A stretch of DNA of 64,000 nt. Source: Albibacterium sp035514885 (GTDB taxonomy: Bacteria > Bacteroidota > Bacteroidia > Sphingobacteriales > Sphingobacteriaceae). The stretch lies in the NCBI RefSeq assembly GCF_035514885.1, contig NZ_DATJCH010000021.1, positions 24,884 through 88,883 of the forward strand, in the 5' to 3' direction. How positions within the stretch are numbered: the first letter of the stretch is position 1; each line of letters begins with the position of its first letter. Of this stretch, positions 8,429-17,715 are shown piece by piece. The notes beneath the pieces are model-generated. The model was not told the origin of the DNA. It ran no database searches and was given only the letters and a program-made list of their open reading frames with translations. The translations under genes and the position numbers were made by a program.

Positions 8429-10624
8429 CTAGAGCTCGTTAAAGACAAAATCAGACATCTTTGTATACAGATGTAAGCTTGTATTTCCACCATTTATACT
8501 GTGATTTTTATTAGGATAATACGCTTGGTCAAAGGGTTTGTTTGCATTTATTAATGCCTCTGAAAACATCACACTGTTTTGAAAATGAACATTATCGTCG
8601 GCAGTTCCATGGATAAGCAGGAAGCTGCCTTTTAATTTTTCTGCAGAATTTATAGGTGAATTATTATCATAGCCACTTGGATTTTCCTGAGGCGTACGCA
8701 TATATCTTTCTGTATAAATGCTATCGTAAAAACGCCAATTTGTTACAGGGGCGACAGCAATAGCAGCCTTGAAAACATCTGCTCCTTTCGTGATGGCAAG
8801 AGACGCCATATAGCCTCCATAACTCCATCCCCATATTCCAATCCGATCTTTATCAACATAGCTTTGTTCGCCAAGCCATTTTGCAGCCTCTATCTGATCA
8901 ATGGTCTCATATTTTCCTAATTCCAGGTAGGTCATCTTCTTAAATTCAGCACCACGGAAACCTGTACCTCGATTATCAACGCAAACTATTAAGTAACCAT
9001 TTTGGGCTAAATAATCGAACCAATAATTATGCGTCCATGAATTAACAACGTTTTGGCTTCCGGGCCCACCATAAACAAACATCAAAACAGGATATTTAGT
9101 ATCTTTTTTAAAGTTTGCAGGTTTAATCATATAACCGTTTAAGGCAGTTCCTTCTGAGGTAGTAAAATTGAAAAATTCACGAGGAGATATTCCGTATTCT
9201 TCGCTAACTTTTTTGCTTGTATGGTTGTCTTCTAATACGCGTATAATACCTTTGCTATTGTTTAGAGTTATATAAGGAGGAGTATTTACACTTGAATAAT
9301 TTAGAATGTAGTAACTGAAATCTGCGCTGAAAGTTGCAGAGTTTGTACCTTCCGATAAGCTGATCTTTTCTTTTTTATTACCTGAAAGGTTGATAGAGTA
9401 AATATCCCGCTGTAAGGGAGAACTTTCTGTCGATTGAAAATATAAATTACCTGTTTCTTCATTAACTCCGTATAGCTTTGTAACCTCCCAGTTGCCTTTT
9501 GTTATTTGACTTATCAGCTTTCCATCGATGTTATATAAATAGATATGATTATATCCATTATGTTCACTGGTAATTAAAAAGCGTTTATTGTCTTTTAGGA
9601 ATGTCAAATCATCATTGATATCAATGTAGTATGGATCAGTTTCTGTTAATATGGTGTTTGTACTTTGCGTCTTCTCATTCCAAAGCAGGTATTCCAGTTT
9701 ATTCTGATGCCTGTTCATGCGCAACACAGAAAGTATATTAGAGTCTTGAGTCCATTTTACCCGAGGGATGTATTGGTCCTTTTCAGGTCCGATATCCACG
9801 GTTGATGTGTTTTTATTTGCCAGGGTATAAACATGGATGCTTATAATAGAGTTCTTTTCTCCCGCCTTTGGGTATTTGAATTTATATTCAGTAGGATAGA
9901 GGCCTGTGAACATGGTCATAGAAAATTCCTTCACTTCAGTTTCATCAAAGCGATAGAAAGCGATTTGCTTACTGTCTGGGCTCCAGAAAAATGCACTGGT
10001 AAAGGAGAATTCTTCCTGATATACCCAATCAGTTCCACCATTAATTATCTGATTGTATTTGCCGTCGTACGTTACTTGAACTTCTTCGCCTGAACTGAGA
10101 TCCGTATAAAAAAGGTTGTTGTCTCTTATGAAACCCACCTTTGATCCATCGGGTGAGAAAGTAGCATACATTTGTTTTTCCTTCTTGTCAGAAACAGGAC
10201 TTATCTTCTTTGTTTGAAGATCTAATACATAATAGAATGCTTTGGTTGAATGACGATAGATTGGTTCGCTTTGATATGCTATCAATACTTTTTTCTCATC
10301 CGAACTAAAGTCAGTTCCGATTGGAAGTTTGATGTCGTTATAAACGAGATCGCTTTCTGAAAATAGCTCTTCGGAGATTTTGCCATCGCTGTAGTTCCTT
10401 CTTGCTATAGAGCGTTCTTTGCTAACCGGATTGGTTTCAATGGATACATAGCTTTTTCCATCATTCATTGAACGAAAGCCAGAAACGGCATTGGTTCTAA
10501 ACGTATTGTTTTTGTAAATATCCTCAAGGGTTATTTTTTTAGAAATTTCCAAAGTTGTCTTTTCTGGTGTTTGTGCAAATGCATAATTCCCCAATAGGAA
10601 GAAAATAAGAATGAGTTTATTCAT
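8429..10624 (-). CDS. Dipeptidyl peptidase IV-like serine peptidase (S9B)
   Basis: 731 aa. Residues 1-17 are a signal peptide (LILIFFLLGNYAFAQ). Residues ~40-460 form the DPP4 N-terminal beta-propeller, including EEFSFTSAFFWSPD. The C-terminal alpha/beta hydrolase has the triad Ser601 in GWSYGGY, Asp676/677 in HGTADDNVH and His708 in NKNHSI. It should remove X-Pro or X-Ala dipeptides from peptides in the periplasm. The POT transporter lies downstream on the same strand, which fits uptake of the released dipeptides. Confidence 0.93.
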   Translation of the reverse strand: MNKLILIFFLLGNYAFAQTPEKTTLEISKKITLEDIYKNNTFRTNAVSGFRSMNDGKSYVSIETNPVSKERSIARRNYSDGKISEELFSESDLVYNDIKLPIGTDFSSDEKKVLIAYQSEPIYRHSTKAFYYVLDLQTKKISPVSDKKEKQMYATFSPDGSKVGFIRDNNLFYTDLSSGEEVQVTYDGKYNQIINGGTDWVYQEEFSFTSAFFWSPDSKQIAFYRFDETEVKEFSMTMFTGLYPTEYKFKYPKAGEKNSIISIHVYTLANKNTSTVDIGPEKDQYIPRVKWTQDSNILSVLRMNRHQNKLEYLLWNEKTQSTNTILTETDPYYIDINDDLTFLKDNKRFLITSEHNGYNHIYLYNIDGKLISQITKGNWEVTKLYGVNEETGNLYFQSTESSPLQRDIYSINLSGNKKEKISLSEGTNSATFSADFSYYILNYSSVNTPPYITLNNSKGIIRVLEDNHTSKKVSEEYGISPREFFNFTTSEGTALNGYMIKPANFKKDTKYPVLMFVYGGPGSQNVVNSWTHNYWFDYLAQNGYLIVCVDNRGTGFRGAEFKKMTYLELGKYETIDQIEAAKWLGEQSYVDKDRIGIWGWSYGGYMASLAITKGADVFKAAIAVAPVTNWRFYDSIYTERYMRTPQENPSGYDNNSPINSAEKLKGSFLLIHGTADDNVHFQNSVMFSEALINANKPFDQAYYPNKNHSINGGNTSLHLYTKMSDFVFNEL

Positions 10625-10651
10625 CTATTAAATAATATAAGGATTGATCTT

Positions 10652-11833
10652 TTATAGTTTCTCAATTACAATTGAGCTGGCACCACCGCCACCATTGCAG
10701 ATTCCTGCGACACCTATTCGGCCTTTATTCTGTTCAAGTACATTTAATAATGTAACAACTATTCTTGCACCCGAAGCACCTAAAGGATGCCCCAATGCAA
10801 CTGCACCTCCATTGATATTGACTTTCTCAGCCGGTAAATTTAACAATTTGTTATTAGCTAAAGAAACCACAGAGAAAGCTTCGTTGATTTCATAATAATC
10901 AACATCTTTACTCTCAATATTTGCTAACTCTAATGCTTTCGGTATCGCCTTGGCTGGTGCAGTAGTAAACCATTCCGGTGCTTGTTGAGCATCTGCATAG
11001 CTTAAGATTTTTGCAATAGGCTTTAAACCTAATTCTTCTAACTTTGATTTACTCATTAATATCAAAGCTGCGGCTCCGTCATTTAATGTCGATGCATTGG
11101 CCGCGGTAACAGTACCTTCTTTTTGAAAAACTGTTTTTAGCCCGGGAATCTTTTCAAAGTTAACATTGTATATTTCTTCATCCTCATCAATGATAGTAAC
11201 CTCACCTTTGCGTCCAACAATTTCAATAGGAATGATTTCATTTTTAAACCTGCCATTATTGGAAGCATGCTGTGCACGTTTATAAGACTCGATAGCATAG
11301 GCATCTTGATCTTCCCGAGATATACTACATTCGTTTGCACACAATTCGGCAGCTGATCCCATGTGATAGTCGTTATAAACATCCCATAAACCGTCCTTTA
11401 CCAATCCGTCTATTAATTCCCCATTTCCCAAACGATAGCCTGTTCTCGCCTTATCTAAGTAATAAGGAACATTGCTCATGCTTTCTGCTCCTGCAGCTAC
11501 TACAATATCATTTAATCCAAGTGAGATACTTTGAGCGGCCAACATAATGGCTTTCATGCCCGACGCACAAACTTTATTTACGGTAGTTGCCGGAATATCA
11601 GACAAGCCTGCAAATTTTGCTGCCTGTGTGGCCGGTGCCTGACCCAAACTTGCTGATAATACATTTCCTAAATAAACTTCCTCGACTTGGTTCTGATTGA
11701 TATTAGCGCGTTTAACTGCTTCGGCAATTGCTTTGCCTGCTAATTCTGTGGCGGATAAAGCAGAGAGCTTTCCACCAAAACTCCCAATAGGAGTTCGTAC
11801 AGCAGATACAATAAACACTTCTTGATTCAACAT
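10652..11833 (-). CDS. Acetyl-CoA C-acetyltransferase (thiolase)
   Basis: 393 aa from the ATG at 11833, which gives the usual MLNQEVFIVSAVRTPIGSFG start. A further upstream ATG at 11860 would add nine residues not typical of the family. Catalytic residues are present: Cys in NKVCASGMKA, His in GHPLGASGARI, and the second Cys in CNGGGGAS. It condenses two acetyl-CoA to acetoacetyl-CoA, or the reverse in fatty acid and ketone breakdown. No beta-oxidation partners are adjacent, so direction cannot be told from context. Confidence 0.93.
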   Translation of the reverse strand: MLNQEVFIVSAVRTPIGSFGGKLSALSATELAGKAIAEAVKRANINQNQVEEVYLGNVLSASLGQAPATQAAKFAGLSDIPATTVNKVCASGMKAIMLAAQSISLGLNDIVVAAGAESMSNVPYYLDKARTGYRLGNGELIDGLVKDGLWDVYNDYHMGSAAELCANECSISREDQDAYAIESYKRAQHASNNGRFKNEIIPIEIVGRKGEVTIIDEDEEIYNVNFEKIPGLKTVFQKEGTVTAANASTLNDGAAALILMSKSKLEELGLKPIAKILSYADAQQAPEWFTTAPAKAIPKALELANIESKDVDYYEINEAFSVVSLANNKLLNLPAEKVNINGGAVALGHPLGASGARIVVTLLNVLEQNKGRIGVAGICNGGGGASSIVIEKL

Positions 11834-11939
11834 GTTATTATTAAATTGGTATAAGAGCAAGTTAACAAAAATCTATTATTTTCTTTGAAAATGGTGGATT
11901 CTCTTTAGAAATCTTAATTTTGAATGAAAACAATAGCCT

Positions 11940-14042
11940 GTGAATCGTTCTGAATCAACATATCGAATTAATTTATTTAGCCAATATCCGCAATTTTTCA
12001 AGTACGGATTAATGATTCTATGCATTGGCGTGATTGCATTTTTCTTGCCTAAACACCCAAGGTTTCGCTTTGAATTTGAAAAAGGAAAGGTTTGGATGCA
12101 CGAAGATCTTGTTTCACCGTACAACTTCGCTATTCTAAAAACCCAAGAGGAGATTAATAAGGACCGGGATGATGTTTTGCAATCCATCAACCCGATCTAT
12201 AATTTTCAATCGCAGGTAGCTGAAAATCAGATTGCCAGAATGCAAGCTGATATTGATGCTAAATGGCCGAATACCACCTTTGATCCTGAACTGGAACCCG
12301 TTTATAACAAATTTGCAACAGATATTCTTCAAAAGATCTACTCAGAGGGAGTGATGGCGCCTACCAAGAAATTCCAAATTGAGGGCGATAATTATAATTT
12401 CACTTTGCTTACAGACAATGTTTCTTCTGCTAAGAATACTGCAGATGTTTTTACACAGGAAAAAGCATTGCTATATATTGATGAAGCAATCAATGAGAAT
12501 AATAGGATTGAAGAGAAAGAATGGTTAAAGAAGCTTATTCCTGATTACATACAGAATAATTATATCTTTAATGAGCAGCTTACCAATAAGCTTGAAACTG
12601 ATGCTTTAGCAAACATTTCTACAACGCGCGGGATGGTGCAGAAAGGAGAGTTGATTATCGCTCAAGGTTCTACAATTAATAATGAGGCTTATCAGAAAAT
12701 TGAATCTTTACGGATAGCCTATGAAGAGGAGGCGCGCATAGGTGGTGATATTGCAGTGGTAGTATTAGGGCAAGTGTTAATTGTCGGGCTTATTATTACC
12801 CTTTTAATGACCTTCTTATATTTATTCAGGAAGGATATTTTTGATGATAATCACTTGTTAACTTTAATACTGCTTGTGGTAACCTCAATGTTGGTTTTAT
12901 TATCGTGGTCGGTAAATATTAGGCTTCCTAACTTGTATTTTATACCTTTTTGTATTGTTCCCATTATTATCCGTGTATTGTTTGATACCAGAATGGCACT
13001 TAATATTCACTTGTTAATGGTGTTGGTTGCTGCCTATTTTGTGCCTAATAGTTTTGAATTTGTTTTTCTGCAATTAACTGCTGGTATGGTTGCTATTTAT
13101 AGTATCAAAACATTGGTTAAACGCGAGCAATTTTTGCTCTCATCTATATTTATTTTGGGTACCTATTTTATTGCCTATTTAGGTATGGTACTAATACGAA
13201 ATGGATCATTGGATGATGTGCGCTGGTTAGACTTTGTTCCCTTTGCAGTAAGTGTTCTCCTTACTTTACTTGCTTATCCATTAATTTATGCATTTGAACG
13301 CTTTTTTGGAATTACTTCTGACGTAACCTTGATGGAATTAACCAATACAAATTCTCATCTATTGCGTGAGATGTCATATAAAGCACCAGGTACCTTTCAG
13401 CATTCTCTGCAAGTAGCTAACTTAGCAGAGGCAGCAATGTATAAAATAGGAGGGAATACGTTGTTAATCAGAGCAGGCGCATTGTATCATGACATTGGGA
13501 AGGTTACAAATCCTCAATATTTTATAGAGAACCAAACTAAAGGATACAATCCTCATGATGGACTTACCTTTGAGCAAAGCGCACAAATTATCATTGCCCA
13601 TGTTTCTAAAGGTATGGAGATGGCCAGAAAAGCCGGACTGCCTGAAGAGATTATTGATTTCATTAAAACACATCATGGAACCACCCGTGTAGATTATTTT
13701 TACCAGTCTTATATCAAAACTTTCCCCGAAAAGTTTGTTGATGAAGATCTTTTCCACTATCCGGGTCCAATACCTTTCTCTAAAGAAACTGCAGTACTCA
13801 TGCTTGCCGATTCAGTTGAAGCAGCTTCTCGAAGTCTTAAAGAGCCTAATGCGGAAAGTATAAGTGGTTTGGTTGATAAAATCATTGATTATAAGCTTTC
13901 TCAAAATCAGATGAAGAATAGTAATATTACTTTACAAGAGATCGAAACTATTCGCGAAATATTTAAGACCATGCTTATGAGTATCTATCATGTCAGGGTA
14001 GATTATGATATTAAGAAAGAGAAAAAAACCGAGATAATTTAG
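11940..14042 (+). CDS. 7TM-HD family phosphohydrolase, PgpH-like (probable c-di-AMP phosphodiesterase)
   Basis: 700 aa from a GTG start; the upstream ATG is out of frame. After one N-terminal membrane helix (~residues 20-40) comes an extracytoplasmic 7TMR-HDED domain (~45-270), then seven membrane helices (~275-455) and a cytoplasmic HD domain. The metal-binding HD pair is His517-Asp518 in YHDIGK. HSLQVANLAEAA and HHGTTRVDYF supply further ligands. This is the layout of Listeria PgpH, which cleaves the second messenger c-di-AMP. A TAATTTTG box at 11915-11922 may be the -7 element. Confidence 0.9.
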   Translation: MNRSESTYRINLFSQYPQFFKYGLMILCIGVIAFFLPKHPRFRFEFEKGKVWMHEDLVSPYNFAILKTQEEINKDRDDVLQSINPIYNFQSQVAENQIARMQADIDAKWPNTTFDPELEPVYNKFATDILQKIYSEGVMAPTKKFQIEGDNYNFTLLTDNVSSAKNTADVFTQEKALLYIDEAINENNRIEEKEWLKKLIPDYIQNNYIFNEQLTNKLETDALANISTTRGMVQKGELIIAQGSTINNEAYQKIESLRIAYEEEARIGGDIAVVVLGQVLIVGLIITLLMTFLYLFRKDIFDDNHLLTLILLVVTSMLVLLSWSVNIRLPNLYFIPFCIVPIIIRVLFDTRMALNIHLLMVLVAAYFVPNSFEFVFLQLTAGMVAIYSIKTLVKREQFLLSSIFILGTYFIAYLGMVLIRNGSLDDVRWLDFVPFAVSVLLTLLAYPLIYAFERFFGITSDVTLMELTNTNSHLLREMSYKAPGTFQHSLQVANLAEAAMYKIGGNTLLIRAGALYHDIGKVTNPQYFIENQTKGYNPHDGLTFEQSAQIIIAHVSKGMEMARKAGLPEEIIDFIKTHHGTTRVDYFYQSYIKTFPEKFVDEDLFHYPGPIPFSKETAVLMLADSVEAASRSLKEPNAESISGLVDKIIDYKLSQNQMKNSNITLQEIETIREIFKTMLMSIYHVRVDYDIKKEKKTEII

Positions 14043-14078
14043 TTCTTAAAATTAACTCTGACGAATGTTCAAATTATT

Positions 14079-14108
14079 TTTGTGGAGTAGATTGAATTGC
14101 TATATTTG
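14079..14108 (+). promoter_or_regulatory. Promoter of tRNA-Ser
   Basis: TTTG at 14079-14082 and TATATTTG at 14101-14108 are 18 bases apart, close to the Bacteroidota consensus. The tRNA begins 13 bases later. Confidence 0.6.
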
Positions 14109-14121
14109 CATTCCAAAATAA

Positions 14122-14208
14122 GGAGAGATGCCTGAGTGGCCGAAAGGAACAGTTTGCTAAACTGTCGTACTGGAAACGGTACCGAGGGTTCGAATCCCTC
14201 TCTCTCCG
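14122..14208 (+). tRNA. tRNA-Ser (anticodon GCT)
   Basis: Acceptor arms GGAGAGA (14122-14128) and TCTCTCC (14201-14207) pair. The anticodon stem ACAGT/ACTGT encloses the loop TTGCTAA, anticodon GCT. A long variable arm and the T arm GAGGG-TTCGAAT-CCCTC are present, as expected for class II serine tRNA. CCA is not encoded. Confidence 0.97.
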
Positions 14209-14217
14209 CAGCCTGAA

Positions 14218-14249
14218 GAGCGACTTGAAAAAGTCGCTCTTTTTCTTTT
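14218..14249 (+). terminator. Terminator after tRNA-Ser
   Basis: GAGCGACTT (14218-14226), loop GAAA, AAGTCGCTC (14231-14239), then TTTTTCTTTT. Confidence 0.9.
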
Positions 14250-14465
14250 AAAGGCAATTCGTTCGTTTTACATAAGATTAGTGCTAATATAATTCGGCAA
14301 AGTATAATCTGAATACTGCTTTTCTGAGCTCGTATAATCACTAACATCTCTCAACAAAAAACAAAAGTGCCTCTTGCTATAATAAGTAAATAACTTTATC
14401 TTAAATCTGTTTTCCAAATAGCTTTTTGTGGAGAATTAACTTATAAAGACATAAAAATAAAAATT

Positions 14466-14891
14466 ATGAAAGCAATTAACCCATGGATCAACTTCAATGG
14501 AAATGCTGAGGAAGCTTTTACTTTTTACAAATCAGTTTTTGGTGGTGAGTTCAGGCAGGTCATCCGCTTTGTTGACCTATCGAGTGATGAATTTCAGGTT
14601 GCAGAAAAGGAAGCTCAAAAAATAATGCACATTGCATTGCCGATTGGCAAAAACAACGTATTAAAGGCCAACGACGTCCCTGAGTTCATGGGACGAGTAA
14701 ATGAAAACGAGAACCGATCCAAAATATCAATCAGTGCAGACAGTCGTCAAGAAGCAGATAGACTATTTGACGGACTATCTGCAGGCGGAGATATTGAAGG
14801 TCCTATGGGCGAAAGTCCTTGGGGTACATACGCCGGAATGTTTAGAGATAAATATGGTATTGAATGGATTATAGAGTATGATCCAAACTAA
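14466..14891 (+). CDS. VOC family protein (PhnB-like glyoxalase fold)
   Basis: 141 aa with the PhnB/3-demethylubiquinone methyltransferase-like start: INPWINFNGNAEEAFTFYKSVFGG. The end is PWGTYAGMFRDKYGIEWI, where the usual family text is WG...F.D.FG..W. These small dimeric proteins have paired beta-alpha-beta-beta-beta units. Most have no known substrate. It stands alone, convergent with the HxlR gene, so the context gives no function. Confidence 0.85.
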   Translation: MKAINPWINFNGNAEEAFTFYKSVFGGEFRQVIRFVDLSSDEFQVAEKEAQKIMHIALPIGKNNVLKANDVPEFMGRVNENENRSKISISADSRQEADRLFDGLSAGGDIEGPMGESPWGTYAGMFRDKYGIEWIIEYDPN

Positions 14892-14939
14892 CGGACAAGT
14901 GTAACCTAAGAAACCCAGATATTACCCTACAGCCGCTTT

Positions 14940-15311
14940 CTATCCGGCATATTTTACCCTGCTTTTTATATCAGCATCTTCTGACATTGACACTACCTCA
15001 TATTCAATATTCCATTCTTTTATGCTTTCTAGAATCGGTAGAAAAGCTAAGCCTTTTTCAGATAACTTATAATCTACTCTCGGTGGTAATTCCTTATAAG
15101 CTATTCTTTCCAATATGCCGTCTTCTTCCATTTCCTTTAACTGCTCAGTCAGTACCTTTCTTGAAATGAGTGGTATGATAGAAGCTAATTGACCAAAACG
15201 AATAGTACGAGTACCCATAACATTCATGATAATTGGTTTCCATTTATTACTAATTGTACCAATAGCTCTTGTAAAGGGGCAATTTGAATTACAAAATCTT
15301 TCGTCTCTCAT
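14940..15311 (-). CDS. HxlR family transcriptional regulator
   Basis: 123 aa winged-helix protein. It has the family start CPFTRAIGTISNKWKPIIM, then RFGQLASIIPLISRKVLTEQLKEM (recognition helix region) and PRVDYKLSEKG in the wing. The Cys pair near the N-terminus (CNSNCPF) is where HxlR relatives often sense electrophiles or oxidation. It is divergent from the SDR gene with 143 bases between, the usual arrangement for an HxlR regulator and the oxidoreductase it controls. Confidence 0.9.
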   Translation of the reverse strand: MRDERFCNSNCPFTRAIGTISNKWKPIIMNVMGTRTIRFGQLASIIPLISRKVLTEQLKEMEEDGILERIAYKELPPRVDYKLSEKGLAFLPILESIKEWNIEYEVVSMSEDADIKSRVKYAG

Positions 15312-15373
15312 AATATTTAAAAATTAGTAGTAAAAATTGCAGTTACCCGCTGGTAACCAGAATAGACTATTAC

Positions 15374-15406
15374 TGTTACAAATATAAACTATTGATAATA
15401 TCTTTG
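15374..15406 (+). promoter_or_regulatory. Candidate promoter of the SDR gene in the HxlR-SDR intergenic region
   Basis: TATCTTTG at 15399-15406 fits the -7 consensus. The -33 element is weak (TGTT at 15374-15377, spacing 21). An HxlR operator would be expected to overlap it, but no clear palindrome was identified. Confidence 0.4.
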
Positions 15407-15454
15407 TGAAACAAATGCAAAATAAATTTAAAAATGAATTAAAAACACTTAGTT

Positions 15455-16222
15455 ATGAGCAGATTAAAGAACAAAGTAACAGTTATTACAGGTGGAAATA
15501 GTGGAATTGGGTTTGGTATTGCCCAAGAATTTAAAAAAGAAGGTGCAGTAGGAGCTATTGTTGGTAAGAACCAAGAAACTTTAGATAGTTCTGTGGCTCA
15601 ACTTGGAGAAGGTTTTATAGCTATCAACGCGGATGTAACTAATCTTGACGATTTGGAAAGAGTGTTTAAAGAAACATCAGAAAAGTTTGGTAAAATAGAT
15701 GTAATCGTGGCCAATGCAGGTGGCGCAGTTAACGGATCAACATTTGGTTCTGTGGCAGAAATTGGTGAAGCCGATTTTGATAAGACAATAGCTTTAAACT
15801 TAAAGAGTGTTTATTTCACTGTCCATAAAGGATTACCTTATATGAATGATGGAGGTTCTATTATCCTTATCGGTTCAAATGCGGCGCATCGTGCCTATGC
15901 ATCTTTCACGCTTTATGGTGCAACCAAGTCAGCTGTGATCCATTTTGCAAAAGGATTTTCAAACGATCTTTTAAGTAGAAAAATCAGAGCGAATGTGATA
16001 TCCCCAGGTACAACAGATACACCAGTATTTGAAAGATTTGTTCCTGCAGAACAACTTGATGCAGTAAAACAATACTGGTCAGATGCGATGCCGATAGGTA
16101 GAATTGGACAACCATCCGATATTGGAAAAACAGCGGTTTTCTTAGCTTCGGATGATTCTTCCTTTATACTTGGTACTGAGATTCTTGTTGATGGTGGTTT
16201 AACCTATTTGTCGCCAAATTAA
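15455..16222 (+). CDS. Short-chain dehydrogenase/reductase
   Basis: 255 aa classical SDR. NAD(P) binding is by TGGNSGIGFG (about 13-22) and NAGG (~88-91). The catalytic set is Ser in LIGSNA, Tyr in YGATKSA and Lys four residues later. The C-terminal region has VFLASDDSSFILGTEILVDGGLT. It reduces an unknown carbonyl substrate or oxidises an alcohol. Probably induced through the divergent HxlR regulator. A strong terminator follows. Confidence 0.92.
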   Translation: MSRLKNKVTVITGGNSGIGFGIAQEFKKEGAVGAIVGKNQETLDSSVAQLGEGFIAINADVTNLDDLERVFKETSEKFGKIDVIVANAGGAVNGSTFGSVAEIGEADFDKTIALNLKSVYFTVHKGLPYMNDGGSIILIGSNAAHRAYASFTLYGATKSAVIHFAKGFSNDLLSRKIRANVISPGTTDTPVFERFVPAEQLDAVKQYWSDAMPIGRIGQPSDIGKTAVFLASDDSSFILGTEILVDGGLTYLSPN

Positions 16223-16245
16223 TAGAAATCTGTAGTGCCTTATTA

Positions 16246-16282
16246 AACCCTTGTTTCCTTTCGGAAGCAGGGGTTATTTTTT
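16246..16282 (+). terminator. Terminator after the SDR gene
   Basis: A 13-bp stem including G-U pairs (16246-16258 with 16263-16275, loop TTTC) is followed by ATTTTTT. Confidence 0.88.
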
Positions 16283-16560
16283 GCTGCAATAAACTGTGTC
16301 ATTCAATTCGGTTGTAAAAAACAGTATAAGGCAGCACAGGTGTTTTGTTTTAAGTTGAGTATAAATAACTTCCATACAATGTGATCAAAAGGGGTGCATC
16401 TAAAATTATCGAAAAGTGAATTAATGATGTTCAACGTATAAATAACTGTAAAAAGGAGGATTATACTTGAAATCATTGAATAGAAAACCAAATTTTGATA
16501 GTATAGTTATTAATGGCAAGGATAAAGTTGACATAATTACGAATAATAAAAAACCGGACT
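16283..16560. other. Intergenic region with a small TTG-started ORF
   Basis: No long gene is supported here. On the plus strand a 37-codon ORF starts with TTG at 16467 and stops at 16580. It is preceded by AAAAGGAGGA (16451-16460), an unusually good Shine-Dalgarno sequence for this phylum. The peptide carries a loose internal repeat (KPNFDS, KPDYDS). It overlaps the alcohol dehydrogenase start by 20 bases and could be a leader peptide. The minus-strand ORF at 16303-16491 has no family features. Confidence 0.3.
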
Positions 16561-17700
16561 ATGATAGCAATGAATTATAGAGGGCCATTTAGAGTCAGAG
16601 CTGACCACAAGCCTATGCCAGAAATTGAGCACCCAAACGATGCTATTGTTAGAGTAACAAGATCCTGTATTTGCGGATCCGACTTACACCTTTACCATGG
16701 CTTGGTGCCTGATACGCGGGTAGGTTCAACATTTGGTCATGAATTCGTTGGTATTGTAGAAGAAATTGGTCCTTCTGTTGAAAGGTTAACAGTAGGAGAC
16801 CATGTTTTAGTACCATTTAATATTGCCTGTGGAAAGTGTGCATTTTGCAAACAGGAATTATACGGGAATTGTCATGAATCAAATTCTATGGCAACTGCAG
16901 CAGGCGGCATTTTTGGTTATTCTCATATTGCGGGTGGTTTTGATGGTGGACAGGCAGAATATGTGCGGGTACCTTATGCTGATGTTGGCCCTACGGTAAT
17001 TCCCAGTGACATGGATCCGGATGATGCAGTTCTTTTAACTGATGTTCTTCCTACCGGATATCAAGCAGCGGAAATGGGTGGAATTAAGACTGGAGATACT
17101 GTGGTTATTTTTGGAGCAGGGCCAGTTGGTATTATGGCAGCAAAGTGTGCCTGGCTTTTTGGTGCAGGAAGAGTAATCGTTATAGATCATTTAGAATACC
17201 GTCTTGAATTTGTGCGAAATTATGCACAATGTGAGGCCTATAACTTTAAATCACTTGAAGACCCGGTAATGTTTATTAAGAAAACAACAGGATGGTTTGG
17301 CGCTGATGTATGTATTGATGCGGTAGGTGGAGATGCAGCCGGAAGTGCCATGCAAACCATAACAGGGAAAAAATTAATGCTTCAGGCCGGTGCAGCTACA
17401 GCACTTCATTGGGCGATCAATTCTGTTAAAAAAGGAGGGATTGTTTCAATTGTCGGCGTTTACGGTCCAACAGATAATTTTATACCGATTGGTAATGTTG
17501 TTAATAAAGGTATTACCATTCGTGCTAATCAGACTTCTGTAAAACGACTTCTTCCTAAGTTAATAAATCATGTTCAAGCGGGAATCATTAATCCTAAAGA
17601 AATTATTACACATCGGATACCTTTAAAAGAAATATCTGATGCGTATCATATATTTTCTGCCAAGTTAGATAATTGTATTAAACCCATTCTTATTCCTTAG
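16561..17700 (+). CDS. Zinc-dependent alcohol dehydrogenase (MDR; formaldehyde dehydrogenase-like)
   Basis: 379 aa. The catalytic zinc ligands are Cys in CICGSDLHLYHG and His-Glu in FGHEFVG. The structural zinc site is the four-Cys CGKCAFCKQELYGNC. The NAD fold follows with VVIFGAGPVGIM. The MNYRGP start and the length match the glutathione-independent formaldehyde dehydrogenase/threonine dehydrogenase-like branch. It probably oxidises an alcohol or aldehyde hydrate with NAD. The next gene begins 15 bases after its stop, so they are likely co-transcribed. Confidence 0.9.
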   Translation: MIAMNYRGPFRVRADHKPMPEIEHPNDAIVRVTRSCICGSDLHLYHGLVPDTRVGSTFGHEFVGIVEEIGPSVERLTVGDHVLVPFNIACGKCAFCKQELYGNCHESNSMATAAGGIFGYSHIAGGFDGGQAEYVRVPYADVGPTVIPSDMDPDDAVLLTDVLPTGYQAAEMGGIKTGDTVVIFGAGPVGIMAAKCAWLFGAGRVIVIDHLEYRLEFVRNYAQCEAYNFKSLEDPVMFIKKTTGWFGADVCIDAVGGDAAGSAMQTITGKKLMLQAGAATALHWAINSVKKGGIVSIVGVYGPTDNFIPIGNVVNKGITIRANQTSVKRLLPKLINHVQAGIINPKEIITHRIPLKEISDAYHIFSAKLDNCIKPILIP

Positions 17701-17715
17701 AATTAACTAGTTACC

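Noticed and set aside
14069..14347. Minus-strand ORF of 92 aa across the tRNA-Ser
   Set aside because: It runs through the tRNA and its terminator; the EREGFEPSVP-like text is a known artefact of translating tRNA-Ser on the opposite strand.
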